In this document: piece after piece, positions 12,901 to 18,572 of the stretch
Layout: the number at the start of each line of letters is the position of its first letter
How positions within the stretch are numbered: the first letter of the stretch is position 1
DNA from: Clostridiales bacterium
GTDB taxonomy: Bacteria > Bacillota_A > Clostridia > Oscillospirales > Oscillospiraceae
Assembly (NCBI GenBank): GCA_014799485.1
Contig: JAAVHY010000027.1
Span: 1-34,784, forward strand
Direction: 5' to 3'
DNA length: 34,784 bases
Made by a program: the position numbers and the translations under genes
Notes under the pieces: generated by a model
Seen by the model: only the letters and a program-made list of their open reading frames with translations
What the model was told of the DNA's origin: nothing
Databases searched by the model: none

Positions 12901-15900
12901 TGTTCAGGGCGTACAGCACCTCGCCGCCGGAGGTCTTGCCCGCAACCAGCAGCTCGTGGGACTTGCCGTCATAGGTGATAACAGCCGCGCTCGGGGCCGG
13001 GTCAAACTCAATGTCCGCTTTGACGATCACGAACGTTGCCGAACCCGTCACGGTGTAATTGCCGCCCGGCTTGTCGGTGATGCTGACTGTGGCGTCACCG
13101 GCGTCTGTGTTGTTCCTGTAGATGACGTTGTATTCGCCCTCGTCAATCACTGTACTGCCGTCTTTGACGATGACTGCGGGCCGCTTTGCGTCGCCGTCAT
13201 AGGTATAGCTGCCATCGGCGGCAAACTGCGTGTCACTGGGATCCGACAGCTCAATGGTGGGGCTATTCACCGGCTTGGGGGCGATGGTAACGGTCACCGA
13301 CCCCACATCGGAATCACTGTGGTTGCCGTCGCCCTCTACCTTGTAATACACCGTATACTCGGCGGCATCGACCTCAGTGGGAATGGCCGAAAGGTAAGGC
13401 CCATCCGGATCATTTACCGAGTAAACCATCGTACCGCCGGACCACGTGCCCGCGGTCACCAGTTTCTGGGCGCGGTTATTAAAGGTCAACGGGTCGCCCG
13501 CCGCCTCCGGCGCGGTGAGGACCTTGGCCTGCTCTTTTTTGATCTCAAATGTAGTGGTAACAGGGGCGTTCGTAAACGTGTAGTTGCCGCCGGCCTTGGC
13601 CGTGACGGTCACGGTGGCGGTGGTGCCCACGTTGACGTTATTGCTGTACGACACCGTGTACTGGTCAGCCGGAATCACGGTTCCGTTGTTTTCTGTCAGC
13701 GTGACAGCCGGTTCCTTCGCGTTCCCGTCGAAGATGTAGGAGTAAGTACCGTCATCCTCTTCCTTCAAGCCGTCGCCACTCAGCGTGATCGTGGGCGTCA
13801 CCGGCTTGGGAGCAATCGTCACGTCCACTTTGGCGGCCGCCAGGCCGGTGTAATTGCCGGTCTCCTGAACGCGATACCAGACGGTGTAAGTACCCGCGTC
13901 GGTTCCTTTCGGAATCGCTGTGGAATAGGTGCCGCTCTCGCTCAGGGCGTACTCCACCAGCACACCCGCGGTGTCAACAACCAGCACAGAATCATCGATC
14001 AGTTTCTGGGCCGTGCCGTTGTAGGTCAGATCCGCGGCATCCGGCGCTGTCGTGATATGCACGACAGCCTTGTTGATCGTTGCCTTGACGGGGGTGCTGG
14101 AATAGGTAACGGCGTAGTGCTGGGAATTCTCACCCTCAATGTGAGCGTTCGTCGTATCCACGGTCACTTTCTTGTCCTTACCGGCGTTTTCATCCTCGAA
14201 CGTGCCGGTCAGGCCGGTGATCGTGATTTCGTCTCCGGGCAGAACGCCCTGCTCCACCACGGCGTGGACTTTGGCCGCTTTCAGGTCGTCGCCGCCGTAG
14301 GTTTCGCCGTAGAATTTATCCTCGGCCGTCACCGTCGCGGTGACCGGCTTTTTCTCTGCTTTGAACGTCCAGGACGCGGTGGCGTCGTCGTAATTGACCA
14401 CGTTGGTGGCAGGGTCTTTGCCGGATTTTGTCGCTTGAACGGTAACGGAACCGTGGCCGCTCACCGTGACCTGCCCGCTGTGTTCGTCCACCACGGCGAC
14501 ATCCGAACCGGCCGTGATCTTCCAGGTAACGTTGCCGTTGCCCGAGCCGCCCTGGGTGCCCAGGGTGAACTGGTCTCCGTAAATGACGGTATTGGGCTGG
14601 TTGGTGATGGACAGCGCCTCCTGCTCTTTGGAGGTGATTTTGAATGTAGCGGTAGCTGTTGTGAGCTTGTAATTGCCATTACTTGCGTTGGTGACCGTGA
14701 CGGTAGCCGTGCCCACGTTCTTGTTGTTGGTGTAGGTCACTTCATACTCGCTGTTTGGAATTACCGCTTCCCCGTCCTTGACGGTGACCGCCGGCTCCTT
14801 ATCCCCGCCAGTGTACAGAGTTGTCTTATACTCCAGCTCTACCGTAGGCGTGATCTCTTTGTGATTGATCCGTGCGCTTGGATATTTTGTATCCGGGTTT
14901 TTGACCAATGTCTCCGAAACACCGCTGTAGTTCTCCGTGTCCGCTACCCGATAGTAGACGTTATAACTACTCACACCAACACCAGTCGGAATATTCGTGG
15001 AGTAAGTGCCGTCTGTACCCAGCTTAAACTCGATCTCCGCCCCCTCGGCGGCCGCGCCGGGCTTCAGAACGCCCGCTGTTGCCAGCTCCTGGGCTTCGCG
15101 GTTGTAGGTCAGTGTTTTGGCCGCGGGCGCGGTCGTGACCGCCGGGATTTTGTTGATGGTCAGGGTCAGCAGGTCCGTTTCGGCCGCTTTATAGTTCTGG
15201 CTTTCCGGGATGTATGCCTTGACCTCATACTCGCCCGCGTTTGTGGGCAGGCCGGCGGTAAATTCCGTATCCCCAACCTTCCGGTAGGAGTACTGGAGAT
15301 ACGGATGCAGATCTTCGGAGGCTGTTATGGTGATGGTAATATTAGGCAGCTTTGCGCTGTCGACCGGGAGCCCCCTGCCGTCATAGTCCACAGCGCGGGT
15401 GGACTCATCCCACCTGATCCCAGGCTGGTCCTGCTCGACATGGTAGGTCTTGGTAAAGGTCCCGTTGAACGTCATGCCGGTGACGGTCACCGTAATTTCA
15501 CCGGCGTCTTTCCGGGGCTCATAAGCTACCGTATAATCGGTATCCTTCACCAGCACCGTGCCGGAGCCGTCGGTCAGGGCCACTGTGATGGGGGGAGGGG
15601 TTCCCGGCTTCAAGGTGCCGTCATAGACCAGACCGGCCAGGCCGTCATCGTCCACGGCAACGGTGATCCCATTTCCGCAGAGGGTACAGGCCCCGTTTCC
15701 GTTCTGATCAAAGGTGAAGGTACACGCCTCCGTCTCGCCCACACCGCAGTACGGACAAGTCCAGGTGTGCGTCGTGGCGCCGGGGGTGTGCGTCCAGGTT
15801 TTGTCCGAATGGCCGGAACACTGGCCAATGACGATTGTCTTGGCCCTCACCGCGTCTGCCGGGAGCAACAGCCCGCCTTTGTTGTCAAAGTAGGCATATC

Positions 15901-16669
15901 CCGGTTCCAGGAGCGCGGCGAAATCGCCGTCCGCTGTCCTGATCGCGGTGGCTTTCCCGGAATATGTACCAGCGGAGAGGTGTACTTCCGCGCCGGAGGC
16001 GATGTCCAGGGCATAGCTTCCCCTGCCGGTGATGGACGTGCCCGGCTCCGTAACGCTCAAAAAGCCGCCGGACTGGACCTCCACCCCAACGCCATTGGGG
16101 GCGATGACCGTACCCATGAGGTACAGCTCGCCCGTTCCGATAACCTGTACAGCGACCGAGCCCGTTCCGGTGTAGGTATACCCGTTTGTATTGAACCTCA
16201 CCAGGGACGATACCTCAAATGGATCGGGAATGTTCTTATCCTCGTTCATTACATATCGCCCGGACGAAACGTTGTCGCTGGAGCCGCCGCCCGGTTCCTC
16301 GGAATCCATCTCGTCCAGCTGCTTCTGCGCAGACTCACAGGGCGACAGGTCCACTTGCTCCTGTTCGTCAGCGGTCAGCTCATCATACAAGGCGTAAATC
16401 TCATTGAGCTGTGCCTGGACCTGCCCGCTGTTGTCTTCCGAAACGCTATCGGGCAGCTTGTCGATCAAGTCCTCGATAGGGCAGATCCGACAGGCAAACG
16501 TGCATGGTTCGTCCGGACTTTCCGGGTCATACCCACACTCGTCCGTGTGCTCCGAATGATGCGGGCACAGGCCGCTGTCCGTCCCCTCATCAGCGGCGAA
16601 TGCCCACACGGGGCACAGGTTCAGGCACAGCGCCAATGCGATAATGAAGCTTAGTACTCTGCGTTTCAT
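452..16669 (-). CDS. Giant secreted SLH-anchored MBG/YDG repeat surface protein (5405 aa)
   Basis: This is a single uninterrupted frame of 16.2 kb. Residues 1-25 form a signal peptide (basic MKRR, hydrophobic core, cleavage near AFA-AD). Residues 35-63 hold a cysteine cluster (C35, C45, C56, C60, C63) with CPHH and CRIC motifs. About 150-285 is a Gly/Val-rich stretch resembling a short beta-helix, followed by CPYC and CTLC pairs (about 300-330), like a degenerate zinc ribbon. From about 335 to 5010 the chain is built of repeated immunoglobulin-like modules: I count 17 MBG-like, 9 'YGD...GGSG' and 9 YDG modules. A Ser/Thr/Asn-rich linker (about 5017-5060) leads to three SLH repeats at 5231-5405, the third degenerate. 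SLH repeats bind secondary cell-wall polymer, so the protein is probably held at the cell surface as a very long fibre, such as an adhesin or spacer. That role is inferred. No sortase motif is present. The start is supported by GGGAGG 7 bases upstream and a promoter at 16715-16743. Confidence 0.95.
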   Translation of the reverse strand: MKRRVLSFIIALALCLNLCPVWAFAADEGTDSGLCPHHSEHTDECGYDPESPDEPCTFACRICPIEDLIDKLPDSVSEDNSGQVQAQLNEIYALYDELTADEQEQVDLSPCESAQKQLDEMDSEEPGGGSSDNVSSGRYVMNEDKNIPDPFEVSSLVRFNTNGYTYTGTGSVAVQVIGTGELYLMGTVIAPNGVGVEVQSGGFLSVTEPGTSITGRGSYALDIASGAEVHLSAGTYSGKATAIRTADGDFAALLEPGYAYFDNKGGLLLPADAVRAKTIVIGQCSGHSDKTWTHTPGATTHTWTCPYCGVGETEACTFTFDQNGNGACTLCGNGITVAVDDDGLAGLVYDGTLKPGTPPPITVALTDGSGTVLVKDTDYTVAYEPRKDAGEITVTVTGMTFNGTFTKTYHVEQDQPGIRWDESTRAVDYDGRGLPVDSAKLPNITITITASEDLHPYLQYSYRKVGDTEFTAGLPTNAGEYEVKAYIPESQNYKAAETDLLTLTINKIPAVTTAPAAKTLTYNREAQELATAGVLKPGAAAEGAEIEFKLGTDGTYSTNIPTGVGVSSYNVYYRVADTENYSGVSETLVKNPDTKYPSARINHKEITPTVELEYKTTLYTGGDKEPAVTVKDGEAVIPNSEYEVTYTNNKNVGTATVTVTNASNGNYKLTTATATFKITSKEQEALSITNQPNTVIYGDQFTLGTQGGSGNGNVTWKITAGSDVAVVDEHSGQVTVSGHGSVTVQATKSGKDPATNVVNYDDATASWTFKAEKKPVTATVTAEDKFYGETYGGDDLKAAKVHAVVEQGVLPGDEITITGLTGTFEDENAGKDKKVTVDTTNAHIEGENSQHYAVTYSSTPVKATINKAVVHITTAPDAADLTYNGTAQKLIDDSVLVVDTAGVLVEYALSESGTYSTAIPKGTDAGTYTVWYRVQETGNYTGLAAAKVDVTIAPKPVTPTITLSGDGLKEEDDGTYSYIFDGNAKEPAVTLTENNGTVIPADQYTVSYSNNVNVGTTATVTVTAKAGGNYTFTNAPVTTTFEIKKEQAKVLTAPEAAGDPLTFNNRAQKLVTAGTWSGGTMVYSVNDPDGPYLSAIPTEVDAAEYTVYYKVEGDGNHSDSDVGSVTVTIAPKPVNSPTIELSDPSDTQFAADGSYTYDGDAKRPAVIVKDGSTVIDEGEYNVIYRNNTDAGDATVSITDKPGGNYTVTGSATFVIVKADIEFDPAPSAAVITYDGKSHELLVAGKTSGGEVLYALNSPTSTYSAAIPTATEAGDYTVYYKVTGDKNHNDFTGEPVPVTIQRKPLTAITIELSPEGFAYDGTVKLPEVKVWDGKTLLSEEEYDWLCNVVDPTDVGTYTITISDKTDGNYDLSKLEAPANEATFAIGKIPQAELVIGGKPAATNYGDSFQLTVTGGSGNGGVTWNATGSASVDADGKVTITGVGEVTVTVEKAADTNYLSAETQWTFTAAPMPVEAAVTVDNKPYDGNTNATVTSAEIATINGDAVTIDPDSITAAFDTPAVGTGKTVTLDTSKVKVTGDTAKYAVSYPGTVTADITLVAAEITTDPAGIAPLTYTGQPQALVTAGKTNVGFIVYSLDGINFFPEIPTGTDAGDYTVYYKVDETADHTGVAVNAAPVTVTIAPKSITPVIELSESSYLYDGTKKDPKVTVKDGKTVIDEEQYTVTWANADGITVTGILTDAGTYEATIENVANGNYTFSETATVEIVAAEQAALNITGKPDHVCYGDKVTTLDTTGGSGNGTVTWSMTAGGANSTIDPATGELTVKDTGSITVTAERTVPNYGTVSDTWTFTVEPKPVTAVVTVANKVYDGKNTAVVTSAVVNDLVDPDNDTITITGLKGTFDDVNAGSNKTVTLDCSDPGFSITADTAKYAVSIPATTQANITPREVAVTVELSDHDLKKDGSVYYYVFDGAEKKPAVTVKADDDGATLAASDYDVSYANNKNAGTAAAVTVTAKADGNYKFDDVTVSFEIRNGAAVLTETPKAKDLTYDGTAQDLVNVGSATGGTVVYSSTGAAGSYSETIPQETNAGTYTVYYMVKGDANHGDTAPGQVSVTIKPKTITPKITLNPASYVYDGNECEPTVTVEGGVNTGDDHDPIADTEYSVTYQDNTNAGTAKVIVSNATGGNYIVNGTAYFEITKKAPVVTPPEEKTGLKYNGAVQDLVKAGVSDDGTVVYSVNGGNWSAAVPSASAVGDYEISYKVLGNANHSDTAPVALGTVTIAKNTVTNPTISLSSNQFTFNGGQQKPTVTAVYDDNGLLIPEHEYTVAITGGNMVDVGTYTVTVTTPATSNYDIKGSNTRTFEIVPANQETISITGTKAQVRYGDVIQLGTTGGIGGSAVTWTVTDAGGGTVNSTISTTTGLLTVKDVGGPIKVTAKRSAGGNYKDVSATWEFSAAQKRVTAVVTADDRSFIANDKTATVHASVPGSELVSGDSITIIGVTGTFDDPNVGTSKKVTIDSSNASATGTNADNYEIIYPATTTASILAGAATVDTEPTANTPLTYDASQAQELVTAGTATGGIMVYSLDGANFTASVPTGKDAGTYTVYFKAQGDGNHTDSAVKSTQVTIAKQSVTPRIELTPSGAKYDGQEHKPTTVTLRDGANNVIPTSEYTVTYVSDNGENWTDKGDYTVKIENIDRGNYVVETVTETFTISTTAQNPLEITNKPGLVYYGDTFTLSAVGGSGNAAVTWSVDDAGASVVEIDANGFVKIVGTGSAVITAEKSGGTNYDTVKAAYPLNALKKPVTAIVTADDKVYDGETPAKATIHVTWKDGGLVGDDTINTAALEGTFDDPYVGQNKTVTITGGPISSDKYVITIPGSTTASILKADTAAPDLTANDREYDRTAQPLVTGGNTNTTVYSDARDGVYSPDVPTGTNAGTYTVWYKELGDANHNDSAPQARTVTIRPKTLSPVSITLSGNDLQDDGSGNYSYVYDGAEKKPTVTIKDGEAVVPASEYTVSYSNNKNVSTETAKATVTITSNAGGNYTFDEQTVTFEITSTGAQLTGSPQAKDLTYTGQAQELVTVGTATGGHIEYSLDGITYSESIPKGETAGTYTVTYKVVGDGNYTSGTETWTVSVTIKQKEVVSPKVTVTGTYTYNGNPQEPAAANITVEDGATVIPAGEYTVSFRDNVEAGKATAVITNANGGNYIVNGTGAFTIGKAGASVETAPTGRKNLPYNGAAQALAEAGKASGGTMVYSLSKDGEYSPVIPTQTAVDTYTVWYKVQGDGNHNGTDPASVDASIIVNAVTDPTIQVTPETATYNGKKQEPTVTIRDNNGYEINGSEYTVTYTDGEGNAVASPTGVGTYTLTITATGANYDFTGNTKTATFEILPADQTPLTITNTRERVYYGDTIRLDTTGGSGTVTWKAEGKDDSSKDIASISDDGLLTITGVGSVKVTATSSATGYADQTAAWSFFAEKKPVTAVVTAEAKTYDGEKDAAVTAVLQSSDLVNGDEKITITLEGSFEDANAGTNKKVTVDSTSPVFPVGKENIYENYSITYPATTTASIFKADVTDVTPPAVKGDLKYTGIAQVLVTAGSSTEGTLEYSTDGLTYSASLPTGTDADSYDVWYRVKGDGNHNDKAGVKLESSVTIAPQEVASPTIELKPTGASYDGAAHKPEVTVKDNNNRVIPDSEYTVAYGDGNWKDVGTYKVTIKDVSGGNYSITEKEAEFEILATGQSPLSITDKPGTVHYGDSFTLSAVGGSGTGTIKWEVTAGKGVAEINQNGLVKILKSGSATITATKLADGNYGESTAAWTFSAEKRPAEAVVTAKDKEFDTTDDAELVITWKAGDLLKGDTVNLTLTGKFSNANAGDNKTVTITGTVPDSDKYEISYNTTTTASITPKAAKVTAPTPIDDLTYTGQPQFLVNGGSATNGTILYSLDGIVYGPNVPKGKDAGSYTVWYKVTGDENYKDVAPAVMPVTIDPKTVTNPTIELSSETFDYDGAEKRPDVIAVKDGTIVIPAGEYTVGYSNNVNAGTNAKVTISDVDGGNYIVSGSTTFTIRAGVAYLKDEPQANILIYSGYVQELLKPGTAVNGRVVYSTSQNGPYTTSIPTGTNADTYQVWYKVEGENGAEVREADATPRYKMVTIQPKQVTPTVLVTGSYTYTGSTVTPDVIVIVDGKLLTKLVDYYVIGNSVNPGAATATVISLGSNYQFTAVATFEITKAKAEFALEPRPETTLVYTGESQKLVRAGISKTGGTVVYSLDGRTYSPSIPKGTEVDDYVVFAKVLGDDMYADSDVVFVDVSIGRNTIAADKLDVTLSDDSLKYTGSELKPTVTVRDVENNVTISASEYSVSYKNNINVGQADVTVTSTTKNYSFSKTVHFTITEGDAPKLTITGKPETVCYGDTLKLGATGGSGTVTWSVESGEAESKGGGRFEIKGPGSITVKAETSDSSDTWSFYADPKPVKAVVTAASKPYDSNTTVASWTVSIIGLVPGDNIGEGSITASGYFTDANAGTNKTVIITGLNVPDAISAKYDISYDETTTASITPAPASVTAAPEKNGGLTNYTGQPQALVTPGAAANGNMMYSLDGVNYSYTVPTGTDAGGYTVWYKAAAADENHKDSAPTQVTGVTIGVNTDTPTVSVLDTFQFDGTPKTPTVVVQDSAKRIIPESEYTYTVTFGESPEPVTSAIAVGIYTVTVKDKSGSGNYEFSSPVTGTFEIAASSQNPLSIVTEKPSNVYYGDTFRLSAMGGSGSGAIRWSIEQTGNIASIDGNGVVTVTGTGGFTVEAYREASDGYSKSNTASVPFYANPKPITAVATAVSRGYNTEKTTDVTVTVPELNATIHVTGTFDDGNAGSNKTVTIVYGEGVKVTDPKYQITWPETTTASIYKVDAQIENAPQPNPGSENKGLTFTGEAQPLVTGGTTVGGIGTIVYSTSQNGAYSTSIPTGTGAGTYSVWYKVADSVNYTGIPAAEVKVEIKKADPKITGNPTATGKEGQLLSEIPLSGGSFSVSDGKFAWANGNTPAVNGAEYDVIFTPGDTANYNTVTIQVKVTLTEQSSPSNNGSSSNSAPASRPGTSSTAAATQSTPTQTTTTVQNGTASTVISAADGSKLVQEAVENQSRNVVIKPEITGDVTKTEVSIPSSTISQLGSKTDTALTVSSPVADVTIPNGALGTLSRAGGTVSIAAEQVEQSVVLTVAAGGETVEQVPGGLTLAVSVEDAGPGTVAVLIHEDGTRETVRKSVVAGGVMSIPLSGSAAIEIVDNSKDFADVSPENWAADAVDFASAHELFSGTSTTTFSPDLAMSRGMLATVLYRLEGSPTLDPTDLFNDVSSDAWYAEGVAWAAENGIASGYGGGQFGPNDSITREQFVVMLWRYAGSPEAGGQVLDFVDTDQISSFAVEALSWAVENGILRGKGNGMLDPRGTATRAQAAQLLKNFMENT
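1626..15670 (-). repeat. Repeat array of MBG, YGD and YDG modules inside the giant gene
   Basis: Protein-level repeats recur throughout this stretch. The MBG-like module has the pattern L-x-Y-x-G-x-A-Q-x-L-V-x-A-G ... Y-T-V-W-Y-K-V. The YGD module has Y-G-D ... G-G-S-G ... V-T-W. The YDG module begins K-P-V-T-A-V-V-T-A and ends T-T-T-A-S-I. The usual order is MBG, a 'PTIELS...YDG...SEYTV' module, YGD, then YDG, giving a super-unit of very roughly 550-600 residues with nine rounds and extra MBG copies inserted. The copies I compared differ in sequence, so the array looks old rather than freshly amplified. Confidence 0.85.
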
Positions 16670-16714
16670 GCCATAACCTCCCAGGGGATAACCTCCCCCA
16701 TTTTAGTGTCTCTG

Positions 16715-16743
16715 ATTTTACCACCAGAACCGAAAATTGTCCA
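16715..16743 (-). promoter_or_regulatory. Promoter of the giant surface-protein gene
   Basis: On the minus strand, TGGACA (16738-16743) and TAAAAT (16715-16720) are separated by exactly 17 bases. Each box has one mismatch to the sigma-A consensus. The expected transcript starts about 40 bases before the ATG. The untranslated leader holds two copies of GGGAGGTTAT (16673-16682 and 16688-16697), the nearer of which is the ribosome binding site. Confidence 0.7.
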
Positions 16744-16833
16744 CTGGTAAAACAGCAATTCCCATATTTGGCTTTGGAATGCAACTATATTAACGGCTGT
16801 TTTTCTGCCCTCTCCAAAAACATCGGAACAGTC

Positions 16834-16876
16834 AAAACGCCGCAAGCGCTTGTCCCCCAAGCGTTTGCGGCGTTTT
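16834..16876 (-). terminator. Strong hairpin terminator after the spoVT-like remnant
   Basis: Arms 16834-16852 and 16858-16876 form a 19-base-pair stem with one G-T pair and a 5-base loop. Its ends are AAAA/TTTT, so it can end transcripts in both directions. It separates the spoVT-like remnant from the promoter of the giant gene. Confidence 0.75.
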
Positions 16877-16931
16877 ACTCCTCAAATTGGCCCTTCCCGG
16901 ATTCACGCGGTTTCTCCAAATCTTTCCGTCC

Positions 16932-17114
16932 CTATGTACAACTCCATCCCGTCCGTTTTGCCATATCCAGCATCCCGAAGCAGAACCGCTCCCACCGTTG
17001 CAACGTTATCAGTGACGGGTCGCCCTCGCGGATACGCATAGTGCGGCGGATCTCCTTGGGGATCACCACCCGGCCCAGGTCGTCAATGCGGCGCACGATC
17101 CCGGTTGCTTTCAT
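16932..17114 (-). pseudogene. Truncated SpoVT/AbrB-family regulator
   Basis: The first ~33 residues (MKATGIVRRIDDLGRVVIPK, continuing EIRRTMRIREGDP) are an intact SpoVT-AbrB swapped-hairpin DNA-binding motif. In the intact family this is followed by a second half-strand (typically LEI...) and, in SpoVT proper, a GAF-like domain for a total near 180 residues. Here the sequence departs from the family right after GDP and stops at 60 residues. In another frame a further ~35 codons remain open to a stop at 16903, so an indel or deletion near 17014 is likely. The ribosome binding site (AGGAGG, 7 bases from the ATG) and a promoter at 17174-17203 are intact, so a short peptide could still be made. 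Whether half an AbrB fold is active is doubtful. It could instead be an unrecognised short AbrB family. Confidence 0.6.
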
Positions 17115-17173
17115 GGTTTTCCTCCTGCGTCTTGCCGTGGAAGCACGGCATATTTTTGTATCGCTTCCTCTGT

Positions 17174-17203
17174 ATTATCCGCAGGATTTGGAAGGGTATT
17201 CAA
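17174..17203 (-). promoter_or_regulatory. Promoter of the spoVT-like remnant
   Basis: On the minus strand, TTGAAT (17198-17203) and GATAAT (17174-17179) are 18 bases apart, about 60 bases before the ATG at 17114. The start is set by AGGAGG just upstream of it. Confidence 0.5.
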
Positions 17204-17273
17204 AATCAGCCGCTGGTTTTCTCTGGAAGGACGGCGGCGCGCGATGAAAAATTTTCCAAGCGGCCGGCCCTGC

Positions 17274-17987
17274 TCACAGCTCCACGGGCACCGGCCCGGT
17301 CATCACCAGGCTGTCCGGGGTGACGGCGCACTCCACCGCCAAAACCCGCACCCCGGCCCCCGCCGCATCCCGCAGGGCCGCGCCAAATTCCGGGTGGGTG
17401 CGGTCATTGGGGGAGAAGGCGGTCATCCCCGCCATCTGGATGACGAAGCACACCGCCGTCTCGTACCCGGCCCCATGACAGGCCATGAGCTCCCGCAGAT
17501 GCTTGACCCCCCGCTGGGTGGGCGCGTCCGGGAAACGGGCCAGGCCGTCTTGCTCCAGGGTACAGCCCTTTACCTCCACGAATCCTTTCCGCCCCGCTTT
17601 TGAATCCTCCCAGTAAAAATCGAACCGGGAATTCCCCCAGGTCATCTCAGGCCGCAGCAGCGTGGGCTTTGGAAGCCCCAGTTCCGCCCCCTGCCCTGCC
17701 GCCATCCACTCCCCGAACACCTTGTTGGGGGCCTGGGCGTCCATATTGACCAGCAAAGGCAAACCGCCGGGGCGGGTCTTCTCCACCGCCACCAGGTCGA
17801 ACTTTGTCTTGCGCTGTGGGCCGGCGCTTCCCTCCAGGTACACGGTACAGCCGGGAAGTAAAAGCTCTTTACACCGCCCGGTATTCTTCACGTGTACCGT
17901 CTCCTCCCTGCCGTCCAGCTCGACCCGGGCGATGAAGCGGTTGGGTCGGGCCAGGAAGCGGGCGGCGTGGATGTCCCGATAGATCAC
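17274..17987 (-). CDS. sfsA: SfsA family protein (sugar fermentation stimulation protein homologue)
   Basis: The 237 residues match the usual SfsA length of about 230-240. Recognisable marks are FLARPNRFIARVEL near the N-terminus (an OB-like nucleic-acid-binding part), HVKNTGRCKELL, the RFDFYWED and GFVEVKGCTLE strands that form a PD-(D/E)xK nuclease-like core (about residues 126-150), and the FPDAPTQRGVKHLREL helix. SfsA was named for an effect on maltose metabolism in E. coli. Its biochemical role is unresolved, with DNA binding or nuclease activity suspected from the fold. The start is GTG at 17987, which shares a GTGA overlap of four bases with the stop of the upstream membrane-protein gene, so the two are translationally coupled and read from the promoter at 18573-18601. 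No clear terminator follows. Confidence 0.92.
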   Translation of the reverse strand: MIYRDIHAARFLARPNRFIARVELDGREETVHVKNTGRCKELLLPGCTVYLEGSAGPQRKTKFDLVAVEKTRPGGLPLLVNMDAQAPNKVFGEWMAAGQGAELGLPKPTLLRPEMTWGNSRFDFYWEDSKAGRKGFVEVKGCTLEQDGLARFPDAPTQRGVKHLRELMACHGAGYETAVCFVIQMAGMTAFSPNDRTHPEFGAALRDAAGAGVRVLAVECAVTPDSLVMTGPVPVEL

Positions 17988-18541
17988 TTCCCCGCCTCCC
18001 CGCCGTCCCCGGACGTCCCCTCCGCCGGGGCAGACGGCGTCTCGTAGGGCAGCAGCACGTCGATGCCGCAGGCCAGCACCACCCCTACCACCGTCTCAAA
18101 CACCCGCTCAATGGAGTCAATGGCGGGCTTGTCCCCTGGGTCCACCACCAGGCACATGATCACCATGCAGGCCATGCCGGCACAGCCGGGCTTTTTGAGC
18201 ACCAGGCACAGCTCAATGACGGGGATGAGGAGCAGGGACATCAGCAGATAGCGCAGCAGGTCGATGTGCAGGATATTCAGGGTATCCATCGCGTACACCG
18301 TCAGCACCCCCACCACGCCGCCGATCAGGGTGCCCAGCACGCGGTCAATGGACGAGTGAATGGTCTTGCCCGCCGAGTTCTGGACGCAGAACAGGGCGGC
18401 AAACATGGAATAGAGGGCGGACGTGTCCCGAAGGAAGGCCAGCACGCCGCACAGGAACACCGCGATCACCGTTTTGATAATACGCATCCCGATGCGGTGG
18501 CGGCGCTCCGGGGTCATGGCAGGGATGTTTTTCTGTTCCAT
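17984..18541 (-). CDS. FUSC / aromatic-acid-exporter-like membrane protein (DUF939 type)
   Basis: This is a membrane protein of 185 residues with about four hydrophobic segments (roughly 18-35, 65-82, 93-115 and 118-137), plus a last one near 150-168. The layout and motifs (RIIKTVIAVFLCGVLAF, QNSAGKTIHSSIDRVLGTLIGG) fit the short N-terminal membrane part of the ArAE_1/DUF939 family, usually annotated 'FUSC family' or 'aromatic acid exporter'. These are thought to export small acids, but substrates are rarely known. I chose the ATG at 18541 because GGAGGG lies 6 bases upstream; an in-frame start at 18601 lies on the -35 box and has no ribosome binding site. The C-terminal tail is Gly/Glu-rich and cytoplasmic-looking. 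First gene of an operon with sfsA. Confidence 0.8.
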   Translation of the reverse strand: MEQKNIPAMTPERRHRIGMRIIKTVIAVFLCGVLAFLRDTSALYSMFAALFCVQNSAGKTIHSSIDRVLGTLIGGVVGVLTVYAMDTLNILHIDLLRYLLMSLLLIPVIELCLVLKKPGCAGMACMVIMCLVVDPGDKPAIDSIERVFETVVGVVLACGIDVLLPYETPSAPAEGTSGDGGEAGK

Positions 18542-18572
18542 CTCGGTCCCTCCGTTGGTTTTGATTGGTAGT

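Noticed and set aside
12809..16654. Plus-strand open frame of 1281 codons opposite the 5' part of the giant gene
   Set aside because: Same frame and same explanation. The sense strand here encodes the clear signal peptide and modules.
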